A stretch of DNA of 64,000 nt from JAAYCI01 sp964370045. Lineage in GTDB: Bacteria > Bacillota > Clostridia > Oscillospirales > Ruminococcaceae. Of the stretch, positions 51,451 to 60,608 are shown in pieces. The DNA is taken from NCBI GenBank assembly GCA_964370045.1, contig CAYJGZ010000005.1, positions 1 through 64,000 on the forward strand, read 5' to 3'. A model generated the notes under the pieces. It was given only the letters and a program-made list of their open reading frames with translations, was not told the DNA's origin and ran no database searches. The translations under genes and the position numbers were made by a program. Every line of letters begins with the position of its first letter. Positions within the stretch are counted from its first letter, which is position 1.

Positions 51451-52878
51451 ATGGACTTTCTCACGGTTTTTTTACAAAAAAAAAGCGACTATCCGCTATA
51501 TTATCAGCTATACAATCACCTTATAGGGGAAATAAGCGAGGGGCGTATTGCAGGTGGCGAGCGCCTTCCCTCCAAGCGCACCGCCGCTTCTCAGCTAAGT
51601 GTGAGCATAAACACGGTGAACGAGGCCTACCAAATGCTTGCCGCCGAGGGGTATGTTGAGGCAAAGCCACGCAGTGGATTTGTAGTAAAGCGGCTGCATC
51701 AGCTACCTGTGCAAAATCGACAAAGGGAGCATATTTCCACCGTGCCTTTGCTTAAAAGTAGCTTTGTCCAACAAAATTCTCACAATGATACGTGGCTTTA
51801 CTCATTTTCGAGCGGAGGAATGGAGCTAAGCCTTTTTCCACACAAAACGTGGAACCGCATATTTAAGGAGGTGCTCACAGAAAACACCGCACTGATGGAG
51901 CGTGGCACTGCCGCAGGAGATGCGCCACTTCGCACAGCTATTGCAAGCTACCTGCGAGAATGGCGAGCGGTGCGCTGTACCCCAGAGCAAATTGTGGTAG
52001 GTGCAGGCCTTGAGGTGCTGTGCGGAATGTTAGCTCGCCTGTTTTCCTCCTCGCTTTTTGCGGTGGAAAGCCCCGGCTATCCTAAAATTTCCCACATACT
52101 GCACAATATGGGCACTCGCATGTACCCCGTTGCGGTGGACGAGTGGGGAATGCCCTGCGACACACTGCGAAAAAGCGGCGCAGATATTGCATATTTAACG
52201 CCCAGCCATCAGTTTCCCACCGGAAGCGTAATGCCGGTGGGGCGGCGCACCGAGCTACTCTCGTGGGCGTCCGAGGGAGGCCTTATAATAGAGGATGACT
52301 ACGACAGCGAGTTCCGCTTTGACGGCAGGCCACTGCCCAGCCTTCAGGGGCTGGATAAGCTTGGCCGGGTGGTGTACGCCGGCACATTTTCCCGTAGCCT
52401 TGCCCCCGGGCTTCGCGCGGCGTACCTTGTGCTACCCGAGGATATACTGCAAAAATGGAACAAGGCGTACGGCGATTATGCTTGCACTGTCTCCCGCCCC
52501 GAACAGCACACACTCGCCCATTTGATGCGTGACGGCCACTTTGCTCGCCACCTAAACCGTGCACGCATTTTTTACCGTAGGCGCAGGGACGCATTGATTG
52601 ACGCACTCACACATATGCTACCACAGGGCAATTTTCACATAGAAAATGCCCATACAGGGCTTTATTTTGTCTTAAAACTGCATAATCACCATGACGCTGT
52701 GGACATTGCCGCAAAGGCACGGGATGCCAAAATCCGCCTGCACGCACTAAATGAATATTATATCTCACCCTCTGACAATGCCTCCACCACCGATGCGCTT
52801 ATTATCGGCTACGGCGGTCTTTCGGACGAGGACATCCCTGCGGCGGCAAAGGCACTTGCGCACATTATTTCGCCGTAA
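51451..52878 (+). CDS. MocR/PdxR-like GntR regulator with aminotransferase domain
   Basis: 475 aa from the ATG at 51451 (GGAGGAG upstream). An N-terminal GntR winged helix (about 1-75, PLYYQLYNHLIGEISEGRI...LPSKRTAASQLSVSINTVNEAYQ) is joined to a fold-type I aminotransferase-like domain with the PLP-lysine region YAGTFSRSLAPGLRAAYL and DDYDSEFRF. In PdxR such proteins sense PLP and activate pyridoxal 5'-phosphate synthesis; GabR senses GABA. The adjacent divergent ECF gene favours a vitamin-sensing role. MITE copy 8 lies downstream. Confidence 0.9.
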   Translation: MDFLTVFLQKKSDYPLYYQLYNHLIGEISEGRIAGGERLPSKRTAASQLSVSINTVNEAYQMLAAEGYVEAKPRSGFVVKRLHQLPVQNRQREHISTVPLLKSSFVQQNSHNDTWLYSFSSGGMELSLFPHKTWNRIFKEVLTENTALMERGTAAGDAPLRTAIASYLREWRAVRCTPEQIVVGAGLEVLCGMLARLFSSSLFAVESPGYPKISHILHNMGTRMYPVAVDEWGMPCDTLRKSGADIAYLTPSHQFPTGSVMPVGRRTELLSWASEGGLIIEDDYDSEFRFDGRPLPSLQGLDKLGRVVYAGTFSRSLAPGLRAAYLVLPEDILQKWNKAYGDYACTVSRPEQHTLAHLMRDGHFARHLNRARIFYRRRRDALIDALTHMLPQGNFHIENAHTGLYFVLKLHNHHDAVDIAAKARDAKIRLHALNEYYISPSDNASTTDALIIGYGGLSDEDIPAAAKALAHIISP

Positions 52879-52962
52879 CACACCACACATTGCCAAGGGT
52901 GCATCACCCCTGCGCAAAGTGAGCAGGATACACAAAAAACTTTTGCACACACCCTCATGCCC

Positions 52963-53075
52963 GGGAGTGGACACATAGAGGTGATTTAGAATACGCCGGG
53001 CGCAAGAAGAAGGCGCTATATCCCCCGCCGCAGGCGGGGGATATAGCAAATAAATCACCGCATTTGAACACTCCC
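52963..53075 (+). repeat. MITE-like palindromic element, family 1 copy 8 (best-preserved)
   Basis: 113 bp in plus orientation from GGGAGTGGACACATAGAGG to TTGAACACTCCC, with central stem CTATATCCCCCGCC/GGCGGGGGATATAG around GCA. It is flanked exactly by CATGCCC at 52956-52962 and 53076-53082, a perfect 7-bp target-site duplication. Confidence 0.9.
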
Positions 53076-53138
53076 CATGCCCAAAAATATTGCATCGCGC
53101 CACAATAATCACTATAATAATAAGGCTTCACAAAAAAT

Positions 53139-53186
53139 GGGTGTGGACAAAAGCGATGATTTAGTTTTTTGGTATATGCTCCCCCC
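53139..53186 (-). repeat. MITE-like element, family 1 copy 9 (one arm)
   Basis: Only one arm remains (GGGTGTGGACAAAAGCGATG through TTTAGTTTTTTGGTATATGC), 63 bp after copy 8 and about 30 bp before the start codon of the DUF975 gene. TATAGTGTCA follows at 53191. Confidence 0.65.
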
Positions 53187-53217
53187 TAAATATAGTGTCA
53201 GCGGAGAGGAAGCTCGG

Positions 53218-55005
53218 ATGAACGTAGCATCGGAAGAATACATAATAAACGTAAGAGCGCTAAAGAGAAGAGGGCGCAGAGCAGTGCGCTCGCACTACCT
53301 GATTTTTTTAATTACCTGCCTGTTTGCGGCGTTTGTGGGCAGTGAGTTTACGGACACTTTGGCATTCTCCGAGATTAACACGGATGCTCTGTTCAGCCTG
53401 CTTCATCTGCCAAGCACCGTTATCGAGGGAGCGCATCAAGTTTTTTCGCTCGAGGGCGGCGTTTTCGCAGGACTGATAACAGGCTTTTCCTCCGGCACAA
53501 TCTACGATTCTGTTTTCAGCGCAATACTTTCAGTCCTCGGCTCACAAGCACTTGCCTCCGTAATATTTATTCTGCTAAGCCTGTTTGCGGCTCTTGCGTT
53601 TTGGGCACTTGTGGCAAACATGTTCGCCGTTGTATCAAGGCGCATCTTTTTGGAGGGGCACATATACCGAAAAGTGCCCCCGCAGCGCTACCTATTTTTA
53701 TTTTATGTGAAAAAATGGACGCACGTGGCGTGGGTAATGTTCGTAAAATTCACCTACAACTTTTTTTGGTTCTGCCTTTTTATTGTGGGCGGAGTCATCA
53801 AGCATTATTCCTACTTCATGGTGCCCTACATCATGGCGGAAAACCCCTCGCTTTCGGCACGCCAGGCGCTCACGCTATCCCGCAGGATGATGAAAGGCCA
53901 CAAATGGGAGTGCTTTTTGCTCGACTTTTCCTTTCTCGGTTGGACTTTACTGCGCATACTCACACTTGGTCTATCGGGGCTTTTTTACTCAAATGCCTAT
54001 CAAATATCCGCCTACACCGAATATTATGTGGAACTCAGACAGCTTGCAAAGCAAGAGGGCATCGAGGGCGCAGAGCTTTTGTGCGACACCTACCTGTACG
54101 AAAGGGCAAGCACCGAAACGCTAACGCAAAAATATGCGGATGCCGCACAAATTTTAAGCTCCTCCCCCGCAAAAAGCACACGGCGCATAGGCCGCTTTGA
54201 GGCATTTTTGAACTTTTTCGGCATTGCACTGCGCAGGGACAAAAGCGACGAACAAAGAGAGCTTTGGGAGATAAAGGACAGCTACGCGCGAATATTCGAG
54301 CACATATTGCGAGCGGAACAGTACCCAAACAGGCTGTGCTTTTTGCCCGAGCGCACAAAACATCAAAAGCCCGAAAGCTCCAACTACATGAAAAAATACA
54401 CCCTACCCACGCTAATTTTGATGTTCTTCATTTTCAGCTTTGTAGGGTGGGTGTGGGAGGTGGCGCTACAATTTATAAACACAGGTGTTTTTGTAAACAG
54501 GGGCACCCTGCACGGCCCGTGGCTACCCATATACGGCAGTGGCGGTGCGCTTATTTTAACCCTGCTGTACGCCTTCCGAAAAAACGGCCTGATGCAGTTT
54601 TTCTCCGCCGTTGTGCTGTGCGGCATCATTGAATATTTCACGGCATATGCGCTGGAAGTGATTCATGACGGCGCAAAATGGTGGGATTACAGCGGATACT
54701 TTTTGAACATTCACGGCAGGGTGTGTGCCGAGGGGCTTTTGGTATTTGGGCTTGGGGGCATCGCCGTTGTGTACCTGCTTGCGCCGCTGCTGGACGGCCT
54801 TATCAGCCAAATAAACAACAGAGTGCTTGTGATTACCGCCTGCGTTTTACTGGCCGTTTTCCTCGCAGATGTGATATATTCTTCCCGGCACCCCAACGCA
54901 GGCGAGGGCATCACCAACACGAACGATACGCAGGCAGTTAGTACACTTCACGCAGAAAGCACCCCTGCGCCACCACACATTGAGCTTTACTACACCCCTT
55001 TCTAA
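53218..55005 (+). CDS. DUF975 - CmpB-type (putative ABC permease) fusion membrane protein
   Basis: 595 aa from the ATG at 53218 (GGAGAGG upstream); a longer in-frame start at 53077 would run through repeat sequence and is rejected. N-terminal half (about 1-290) is DUF975-like: basic head, several helices and ARQALTLSRRMMKGHKWECFLLDFSFLGW. A charged linker (about 290-395) follows, then a PF06541-like putative ABC-transporter permease domain (about 400-555) with FVGWVWEVALQFINTG and NRGTLHGPWLPIYGSGG. Both parts are usually separate genes. Role unknown; no ATPase subunit is adjacent. Confidence 0.75.
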   Translation: MNVASEEYIINVRALKRRGRRAVRSHYLIFLITCLFAAFVGSEFTDTLAFSEINTDALFSLLHLPSTVIEGAHQVFSLEGGVFAGLITGFSSGTIYDSVFSAILSVLGSQALASVIFILLSLFAALAFWALVANMFAVVSRRIFLEGHIYRKVPPQRYLFLFYVKKWTHVAWVMFVKFTYNFFWFCLFIVGGVIKHYSYFMVPYIMAENPSLSARQALTLSRRMMKGHKWECFLLDFSFLGWTLLRILTLGLSGLFYSNAYQISAYTEYYVELRQLAKQEGIEGAELLCDTYLYERASTETLTQKYADAAQILSSSPAKSTRRIGRFEAFLNFFGIALRRDKSDEQRELWEIKDSYARIFEHILRAEQYPNRLCFLPERTKHQKPESSNYMKKYTLPTLILMFFIFSFVGWVWEVALQFINTGVFVNRGTLHGPWLPIYGSGGALILTLLYAFRKNGLMQFFSAVVLCGIIEYFTAYALEVIHDGAKWWDYSGYFLNIHGRVCAEGLLVFGLGGIAVVYLLAPLLDGLISQINNRVLVITACVLLAVFLADVIYSSRHPNAGEGITNTNDTQAVSTLHAESTPAPPHIELYYTPF

Positions 55006-55021
55006 CAGCAAAAAACCACAC

Positions 55022-55074
55022 AAAAAAACAGCCTCTCACAGTATGCGCACACGCTGTGTTAGGCTGTTTTTATT
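55022..55074 (+). terminator. terminator after the DUF975-CmpB gene
   Basis: AAAACAGCCT (55025-55034) pairs with AGGCTGTTTT (55061-55070), with an inner CACAG/CTGTG pairing and a T-rich tail. Confidence 0.85.
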
Positions 55075-55077
55075 TTG

Positions 55078-55190
55078 GGAAGTGGACATATAACGGTGAT
55101 TTAGAATATCTTAAGCGCAAGAAGAAGGCGCTATATTCCCCGCCTGCGGCGGGGAATATAGCAAATAAACCACCGCATTTGGACACTTCC
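55078..55190 (+). repeat. MITE-like palindromic element, family 1 copy 10
   Basis: Full copy in plus orientation: GGAAGTGGACATATAACGG arm, CTTAAGCGCAAGAAGAAGG, stem CTATATTCCCCGCC/GGCGGGGAATATAG, right arm ending CACTTCC. Flanks TATTTTG (55071-55077) and TGTTTTG (55192-55198) match in 6 of 7 positions. Confidence 0.82.
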
Positions 55191-55228
55191 TTGTTTTGCC
55201 ATATCGCTCTATTTTAGGGGTTCTCAGG

Positions 55229-56644
55229 CTATACCTTAGCCTTTGTCTTTTTTTTCGTTTTCACCTTTTGCCGTGCAGCAGCCTTTGCCCTAAGCCGGCG
55301 GCTGTCCTGCTGCTCGAGCACTTGCTCCTCCTGCGGTTCCTGCTCCATGCGCTCCTTTGCCACCGCAATCATCAGCTTTATGCGGTTTTCCTGGTTTACA
55401 CGTGTTGCGGAGGGGTCATAATCTATGGGGGTTATGTTCGCCTGGGGGTACACCGAGCGTATTTGCGAAATCATCGCCTTGCCCACCACGTGGTTTGGCA
55501 GGCATCCAAACGGCTGTGCACACACAATATTCGGAAAGCCACTTTTTACAAGCTCCACCATCTCGCTGGTAAGCAGCCAGCCCTCGCCCATCTTCGCCCC
55601 AAGACCCACAAATCCCTTGTGCAGTTCCTGCGTGTGCTTAAAAAGACAGGGTGCATGCAGATGCTTATGCCGTGCAATGGCGGCAATCATCATTTTTTCA
55701 CGTGTGGTGATGAAATCCATCACCATCTCATACACCTTTTTTTTCAAAATAGAGCCGCCGTACAGCCCCACATCCACACTGCCGTTGACAATGCAGTACT
55801 GCATGAAGCCCATAAGCCCCGGCATGTTCACCTCGCACCCCTCTGCGGCGAGCATCTCCTCAAGGTAGCTGTTGCCCAAGGGAGAGTATTTCACGTATAT
55901 CTCCCCCACAATGCCTACCTTCACACGGGGCACACGCTTTGTGCGCACTGCGGCAAAGTCTGCCGCAATGGCCTCAAAGTTCATGCGCATATGCCGCTTA
56001 GACATGCCCTTGCCACGAGCAAATTGCTCGCCTATCACGCCCTGCCACTTCGCCACCAGCGCATCCGCCTCGCCCTTTTTCACCTCGTACGGGCGAATTT
56101 GGTTCACCAGCGACATCATCTCATCCCCATAAAATATAGCGGCCAGCGCCTTGCGCACCATGGGAATGCTAAACTTCATGCTGTACTCTTTTTCAAGCCC
56201 CGAAACATTTAGGCTAAGCACCGGCACCTGCGGAAATCCCGCCTTGCGCAGAGCCTTGCGCAAAAGGTGTATGTAGTTGGACGCTCTGCATCCGCCGCCC
56301 GTCTGGCTGATAAGCAGTGCGGTGCGCTCAAGGTCGTACTTGCCGCTTCGCAGTGCGTCCAAAAACTGCCCTATCACGAGCAGTGCGGGGTAGCAGGTGT
56401 CGTTGTGCACATACTTCAGCCCCTCGTGCACCACATGAGGCCCACCGTTTGTCAAAATCTCGACGTTGTAGCCCTCCTGCCTGAAGATGTGCGCAAACAT
56501 CTCAAAGTGGATGGGCGCCATCTGCGGAAAAAGCACCTTGTGCGTCTTTTTCATTTCATCGGTGAACTTAGGGTATGGCACCGAAACTTTTTCGGGCTCA
56601 CCCAAGTGCTCTCCCGTCTTAAATGCGGCATATTTGTCGCTCAT
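55229..56644 (-). CDS. 2-hydroxyacyl-CoA dehydratase superfamily (activase-associated) protein
   Basis: 471 aa from the ATG at 56644, which has GGGGAG upstream; the in-frame ATG at 56662 contains that RBS. Conserved features include NDTCYPALLVIGQF with its Cys, SQTGGGCRASNYI (Cys), VGIVGEIYVKYSPLGN and QPFGCLPNHVVGKAM, as in the C-terminal portion of large activase-dehydratase-like proteins. The C-terminus is Lys/Gln-rich. Cysteines likely bind an iron-sulfur cluster. It follows the activase gene by 251 bp; in many Clostridia the two parts are one polypeptide. Substrate unknown. Confidence 0.8.
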   Translation of the reverse strand: MSDKYAAFKTGEHLGEPEKVSVPYPKFTDEMKKTHKVLFPQMAPIHFEMFAHIFRQEGYNVEILTNGGPHVVHEGLKYVHNDTCYPALLVIGQFLDALRSGKYDLERTALLISQTGGGCRASNYIHLLRKALRKAGFPQVPVLSLNVSGLEKEYSMKFSIPMVRKALAAIFYGDEMMSLVNQIRPYEVKKGEADALVAKWQGVIGEQFARGKGMSKRHMRMNFEAIAADFAAVRTKRVPRVKVGIVGEIYVKYSPLGNSYLEEMLAAEGCEVNMPGLMGFMQYCIVNGSVDVGLYGGSILKKKVYEMVMDFITTREKMMIAAIARHKHLHAPCLFKHTQELHKGFVGLGAKMGEGWLLTSEMVELVKSGFPNIVCAQPFGCLPNHVVGKAMISQIRSVYPQANITPIDYDPSATRVNQENRIKLMIAVAKERMEQEPQEEQVLEQQDSRRLRAKAAARQKVKTKKKTKAKV

Positions 56645-56895
56645 GCTTTTTTCTCTCCCCATCTTTGTACAAAAGGCACATCATATGCGCCGCATCACTG
56701 CTGTTTTAACAAATATAATGGCATATATATGACACTGTATGCGATAAAATCTTATTTTTTTACCTAAATTCACTTTTTGTGTTCAATATCAACATCGCAT
56801 TTATCACAAATAAATCGCTATGTTTTGCCGAAATTATGCAAAAATGGCCACGTACAAAATTTTGCAATTACCTGCACTTTTATGTGAATTATGCA

Positions 56896-59826
56896 CTATT
56901 TTTCCAGCGCCGCAAAAAGACTGCGCAGGCGTATATTCACAGCGCCAAGGTTTGCTATTTCGTCTATCTTTATCTGCGTGTACAGCTTGCCGCCCTTGTG
57001 CAGTATCTCCTGCACCTCGTCCGTGGTCACGGCGTCCAGCCCACAGCCAAAGCTCACCATCTGCACAAGGTTCATGTCCGTCCACTTGGTGACATAATTT
57101 GCGGCGGTGTACAGCCGCGCGTGGTATGTCCACTGGTTGAGCACGTTGGAGGGAGGCCGCCTGCCCAGGTGCGACACGGAATCCTCGCTCACAACAGCCG
57201 CCCCAAGGCTCACCAGCAGCCTGTCTATGCCATGGTTCACCTCGCTGTCCACATGGTACGGCCGCCCTGCCAGCACAATGATGGGCATTCCGTTTTCCCT
57301 CGCCTGTGCGATAATTTGTGCGCCTTTTTTGCGCACACGCTCCAAATACACGGCGTATTGTGCATAGGCGGCCTTTGCGGCATTTTTCACCTGCTTTTGT
57401 GTGATTTCAGGGTAATGCTTCGCCAAAATCTTGCTGAACTTTTTCACAAAGTCGCTCGGGCGGTGTATGCCCACATAGTCGTAGATAAAGCGCTTGCCCG
57501 AAAGCTCCTTGCAGCTTGTTTTTATCACCTCGGGGTAGTACGCCACCACGGGGCAGTTGTAGCAGTTTTGGCTTTTGCCCTCGTCTATATTGTAGCTCAT
57601 GCAGGGGTAAAATATCGTGTCTACGCCCTCTGTGTTACATAGGGCGTTTATATGCCCGTGCATCAGCTTTGCAGGATAGCACACAGTATCGCTGGGAATT
57701 GTCGCCTGACCCTTAAAGTACAGCTTGCGTGAGGAGGGTGGGCTTTGCACCACCTCAAAGCCCAGCTGTGTAAACAGCGTGTGCCAAAACGGCAACGTCT
57801 CAAAAAAGTTCAGCCCCATGGGTATGCCTATTTTGCCCATGTAGCTGCGCCCTTGCGCCATATGCTCCGCCTTATTCACAGGCGCATAGCCCTCAAACAG
57901 TTTCAGCTTGTAGTCGTAGATGTTAAGGTTATTTTCCGCAGTGCGCTTTGTGATGGGGCGCTCGCACCTGTTGCCCGAGATGTAGCGCCGCCCGTCCGAA
58001 AATGTGTTCACCGTGAGCGCACAGTGGTTTGTGCAAATGCCACATGTGGAGGTTTTCACGCTGTGCGAAAACTCTTGCAGTTCCTGCAAAGAAAGCACGT
58101 TCGAGCGTTTGTTTTTCGCCGACTTGCGCATTCCGTACAGCGCCGCACCAAACGCACCCATAAGCCCCGCAATGGACGGGCGTATCACGTTCATGCCCAT
58201 CTCCTGCTCAAAGGCACGAAGCACGGCATCGTTGTAAAATGTGCCGCCCTGTACCACCACATACTTGCCCAGCTCCTCGGGGCTTGCGGCACGTATCACC
58301 TTGTAAATTGCGTTTTTCACAACACTCACGGCAAGCCCTGCCGAGATATTTTGTATCGAAGCACCGTCCTTTTGCGCCTGCTTAACGGAGGAGTTCATAA
58401 AGACGGTGCACCTGCTGCCCAGCTCTACCGGCGCATCCGCAAAAAGCCCCAGCTTCGCAAACTCCCGCACGTCCTGCCCAAGCGCCTGCGCAAATGTTTG
58501 CAGAAAGCTTCCGCACCCCGAGGAACATGCCTCATTCAAAAAAATATCCGACACAGCGGAATCTTTTACCCTAAAGCACTTCATATCCTGGCCGCCGATG
58601 TCTATGATAAAGTCCACATTCGGCTCAAAATGCTTTGCCGCGGCAAAGTGCGCCATCGTCTCCACCACGCCATGGTCCGCCTTGAACGCCGCCTTGCACA
58701 GCGCCTCGCCGTAACCTGTGGTGGTCACGCTGACAAGTGTCATATCGGGGCAGGCGGTGTACATTTGCACAAGGGCATCCCGCACCAGCGGCACGGGGTT
58801 TGCGCTGTTGGGCTGGTAGGAGGTGTTGAGCACCTCACCCTCCTCGCTTATGAGCACCATTTTCAGCGTGGTGCTTCCTGCGTCTATGCCAAGGTGCGCC
58901 CTGCCGCAAAAGCCCTCCATGCGCCCCACCCGAACACTCGCCTTTTCGTGCCTTTTTAGAAACTCAGCGTACTCTTTGTCGTTTTTGAAAAGCGGCTCGC
59001 TGTGCTTAAAGCTACCGCTATTTGTATCCGCATTCGCCAGCCTGTCCATGATTTGGTCAAGCGTAAAACTCTCCTGCGCGTACAGCGCCGCACCCATGGA
59101 CACATAATAAAGGCTGTTTTGGGGCAGGGTGCCGCTTAGCTTCAGCACCTTGTCAAACGCAACACGCAGCTCGCTCATGAAGGTGAGCGGACCGCCAAGG
59201 TACAGCACATTTCCATCAATGCGCCGCCCCTGCGCAAGCCCTGCTATGGTTTGGTTCACCACCGAATAAAGTATCGACGCAGAGACATCCTCCGTGCGTG
59301 CCCCCTGATTTATTAGCGGTTGTACGTCTGTTTTTGCAAAAACTCCACAGCGTGAAGCTATTGTGTATATCTTCTCCTGCTCTTTCGCCTTCAGGTTCAT
59401 CTCGTCCGGCGTCATCTTCAAAAGGGTGGCCATCTGGTCTATAAAAGCGCCCGTGCCGCCTGCGCAGCTGCCGTTCATGCGCACCTCAATGCCGTTTGTC
59501 ATGAACAAAATCTTGGCATCCTCACCGCCAAGCTCTATAATCACATCCGCATTTGGGAAAAATGTCTGCGCCGCCACACGTGTGGCAAAAACCTCCTGCA
59601 CAAACGGCACGCCGCACGCCTGCGCAAAGCCCATGCCCGCACTGCCCGAAATAGCCGTCAAAAAGGAAACGTCCTCAAACTTTTCCCTCAGCGCTTCCAA
59701 AAGCTCGGACGCTTTCTCCACAATGTGCGAATAATGGCGCTCGTAGCTCTCATATATTAGCTTGTTATCATCATTTATCACCACACATTTTATGGTGGTA
59801 GAACCTATGTCCAGCCCAAGCCTCAT
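56896..59826 (-). CDS. acyl-CoA dehydratase activase (tandem BadF domains + DUF2229)
   Basis: 976 aa, RBS GAAAGGATAC. Two BadF/BcrA-type ATPase domains: first about 1-260 (GLDIGSTTIK; ELGGEDAK; NGSCAGGTGAFIDQ with the cluster Cys near 121) and second about 310-570 (GIDAGSTTLK; DIGGQDMK; NEACSSGCGSFLQ). A Cys-rich spacer near 630 (CGICTNHC) and a DUF2229 domain (about 650-830, including YNCPVV) follow. Such activases use ATP and a [4Fe-4S] cluster to inject an electron into a dehydratase. Paired with the gene at 55229; the physiological substrate is not known for this subgroup. Confidence 0.85.
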   Translation of the reverse strand: MRLGLDIGSTTIKCVVINDDNKLIYESYERHYSHIVEKASELLEALREKFEDVSFLTAISGSAGMGFAQACGVPFVQEVFATRVAAQTFFPNADVIIELGGEDAKILFMTNGIEVRMNGSCAGGTGAFIDQMATLLKMTPDEMNLKAKEQEKIYTIASRCGVFAKTDVQPLINQGARTEDVSASILYSVVNQTIAGLAQGRRIDGNVLYLGGPLTFMSELRVAFDKVLKLSGTLPQNSLYYVSMGAALYAQESFTLDQIMDRLANADTNSGSFKHSEPLFKNDKEYAEFLKRHEKASVRVGRMEGFCGRAHLGIDAGSTTLKMVLISEEGEVLNTSYQPNSANPVPLVRDALVQMYTACPDMTLVSVTTTGYGEALCKAAFKADHGVVETMAHFAAAKHFEPNVDFIIDIGGQDMKCFRVKDSAVSDIFLNEACSSGCGSFLQTFAQALGQDVREFAKLGLFADAPVELGSRCTVFMNSSVKQAQKDGASIQNISAGLAVSVVKNAIYKVIRAASPEELGKYVVVQGGTFYNDAVLRAFEQEMGMNVIRPSIAGLMGAFGAALYGMRKSAKNKRSNVLSLQELQEFSHSVKTSTCGICTNHCALTVNTFSDGRRYISGNRCERPITKRTAENNLNIYDYKLKLFEGYAPVNKAEHMAQGRSYMGKIGIPMGLNFFETLPFWHTLFTQLGFEVVQSPPSSRKLYFKGQATIPSDTVCYPAKLMHGHINALCNTEGVDTIFYPCMSYNIDEGKSQNCYNCPVVAYYPEVIKTSCKELSGKRFIYDYVGIHRPSDFVKKFSKILAKHYPEITQKQVKNAAKAAYAQYAVYLERVRKKGAQIIAQARENGMPIIVLAGRPYHVDSEVNHGIDRLLVSLGAAVVSEDSVSHLGRRPPSNVLNQWTYHARLYTAANYVTKWTDMNLVQMVSFGCGLDAVTTDEVQEILHKGGKLYTQIKIDEIANLGAVNIRLRSLFAALEK

Positions 59827-60038
59827 GTAAAGTATCCTTTCAAGTCAGTGCAGTATACTATAATACCATATTTTCACAAAAAATACCACCTCGCAGCTGT
59901 GCAAAAACACCACTTCTTGCAAGGGGAATTCACCGGCACAAAGCACTTGTCGGACGGGGTGTTCTCAAGCATACCTTTTTTGTGGTATACTTTCCGTGTT
60001 GCAGCAGTTTCACCACTACTTTTCGGGAGGAATCCCCT

Positions 60039-60551
60039 TTGATAAGACGACGTATTCGCCACCGCACCGGCTTTGCGCTGGGAATGGCAGGGGCCGCCAT
60101 GTGCATCGTGGGCGGATTATTCATACTTTTGGGATACGGAAATGCACGCTACCTGCACCTTGCTTCATTTGCGCTTAGCGGTGCTATGCTTCTTGTGCTG
60201 GGCATGGTGGAGCGTGGTGCGGAAAATCGCCCACTTCGCATAAAGCTACTTTTGCTGTTTTTTGCGCTTTTCATCGCATATTTTCGCCTGCCGCTTTTGG
60301 ACATAATCGAGCTTATCGTCTTTCCGGCCACCGCTATGCTATACTACAAGCGCCTTGGCAAAAGCCGCTTTCCGATTCTTGCGTTGCTCCTTGCGGAGGT
60401 GCTGTTTGCGGCGGTGCGCACGGTAATGCTGGGCGGAGTCTTCGGGAGCTTTGCGCATGTTTATCTCGGCATCGCCACCATCCTTGTGGGCGTGGCACGT
60501 GGTGCGTTCATGACACTGCTGTACCAAAGCTACGCAAACGAGGGCGACTAA
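60039..60551 (+). CDS. small polytopic membrane protein of unknown function
   Basis: 170 aa from a TTG at 60039 with GGGAGG 8 nt upstream. A basic head (LIRRRIRHRTG) precedes about five to six hydrophobic segments; ends YQSYANEGD. I do not recognise the family. It diverges from the activase gene and is followed after 57 bp by the GHL10 gene in the same direction. Confidence 0.55.
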   Translation: MIRRRIRHRTGFALGMAGAAMCIVGGLFILLGYGNARYLHLASFALSGAMLLVLGMVERGAENRPLRIKLLLLFFALFIAYFRLPLLDIIELIVFPATAMLYYKRLGKSRFPILALLLAEVLFAAVRTVMLGGVFGSFAHVYLGIATILVGVARGAFMTLLYQSYANEGD

Positions 60552-60608
60552 GCGCCTATATCACATATTCTTAACATCTTAGTTTTACCCTAAAATTGGG
60601 GTAAAAAA

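Noticed and set aside
53077..53217. Upstream extension of the DUF975-CmpB reading frame
   Set aside because: The frame is open but runs through the spacer and the MITE arm, with no RBS at 53077; the ATG at 53218 has GGAGAGG at the right distance and begins the conserved protein.
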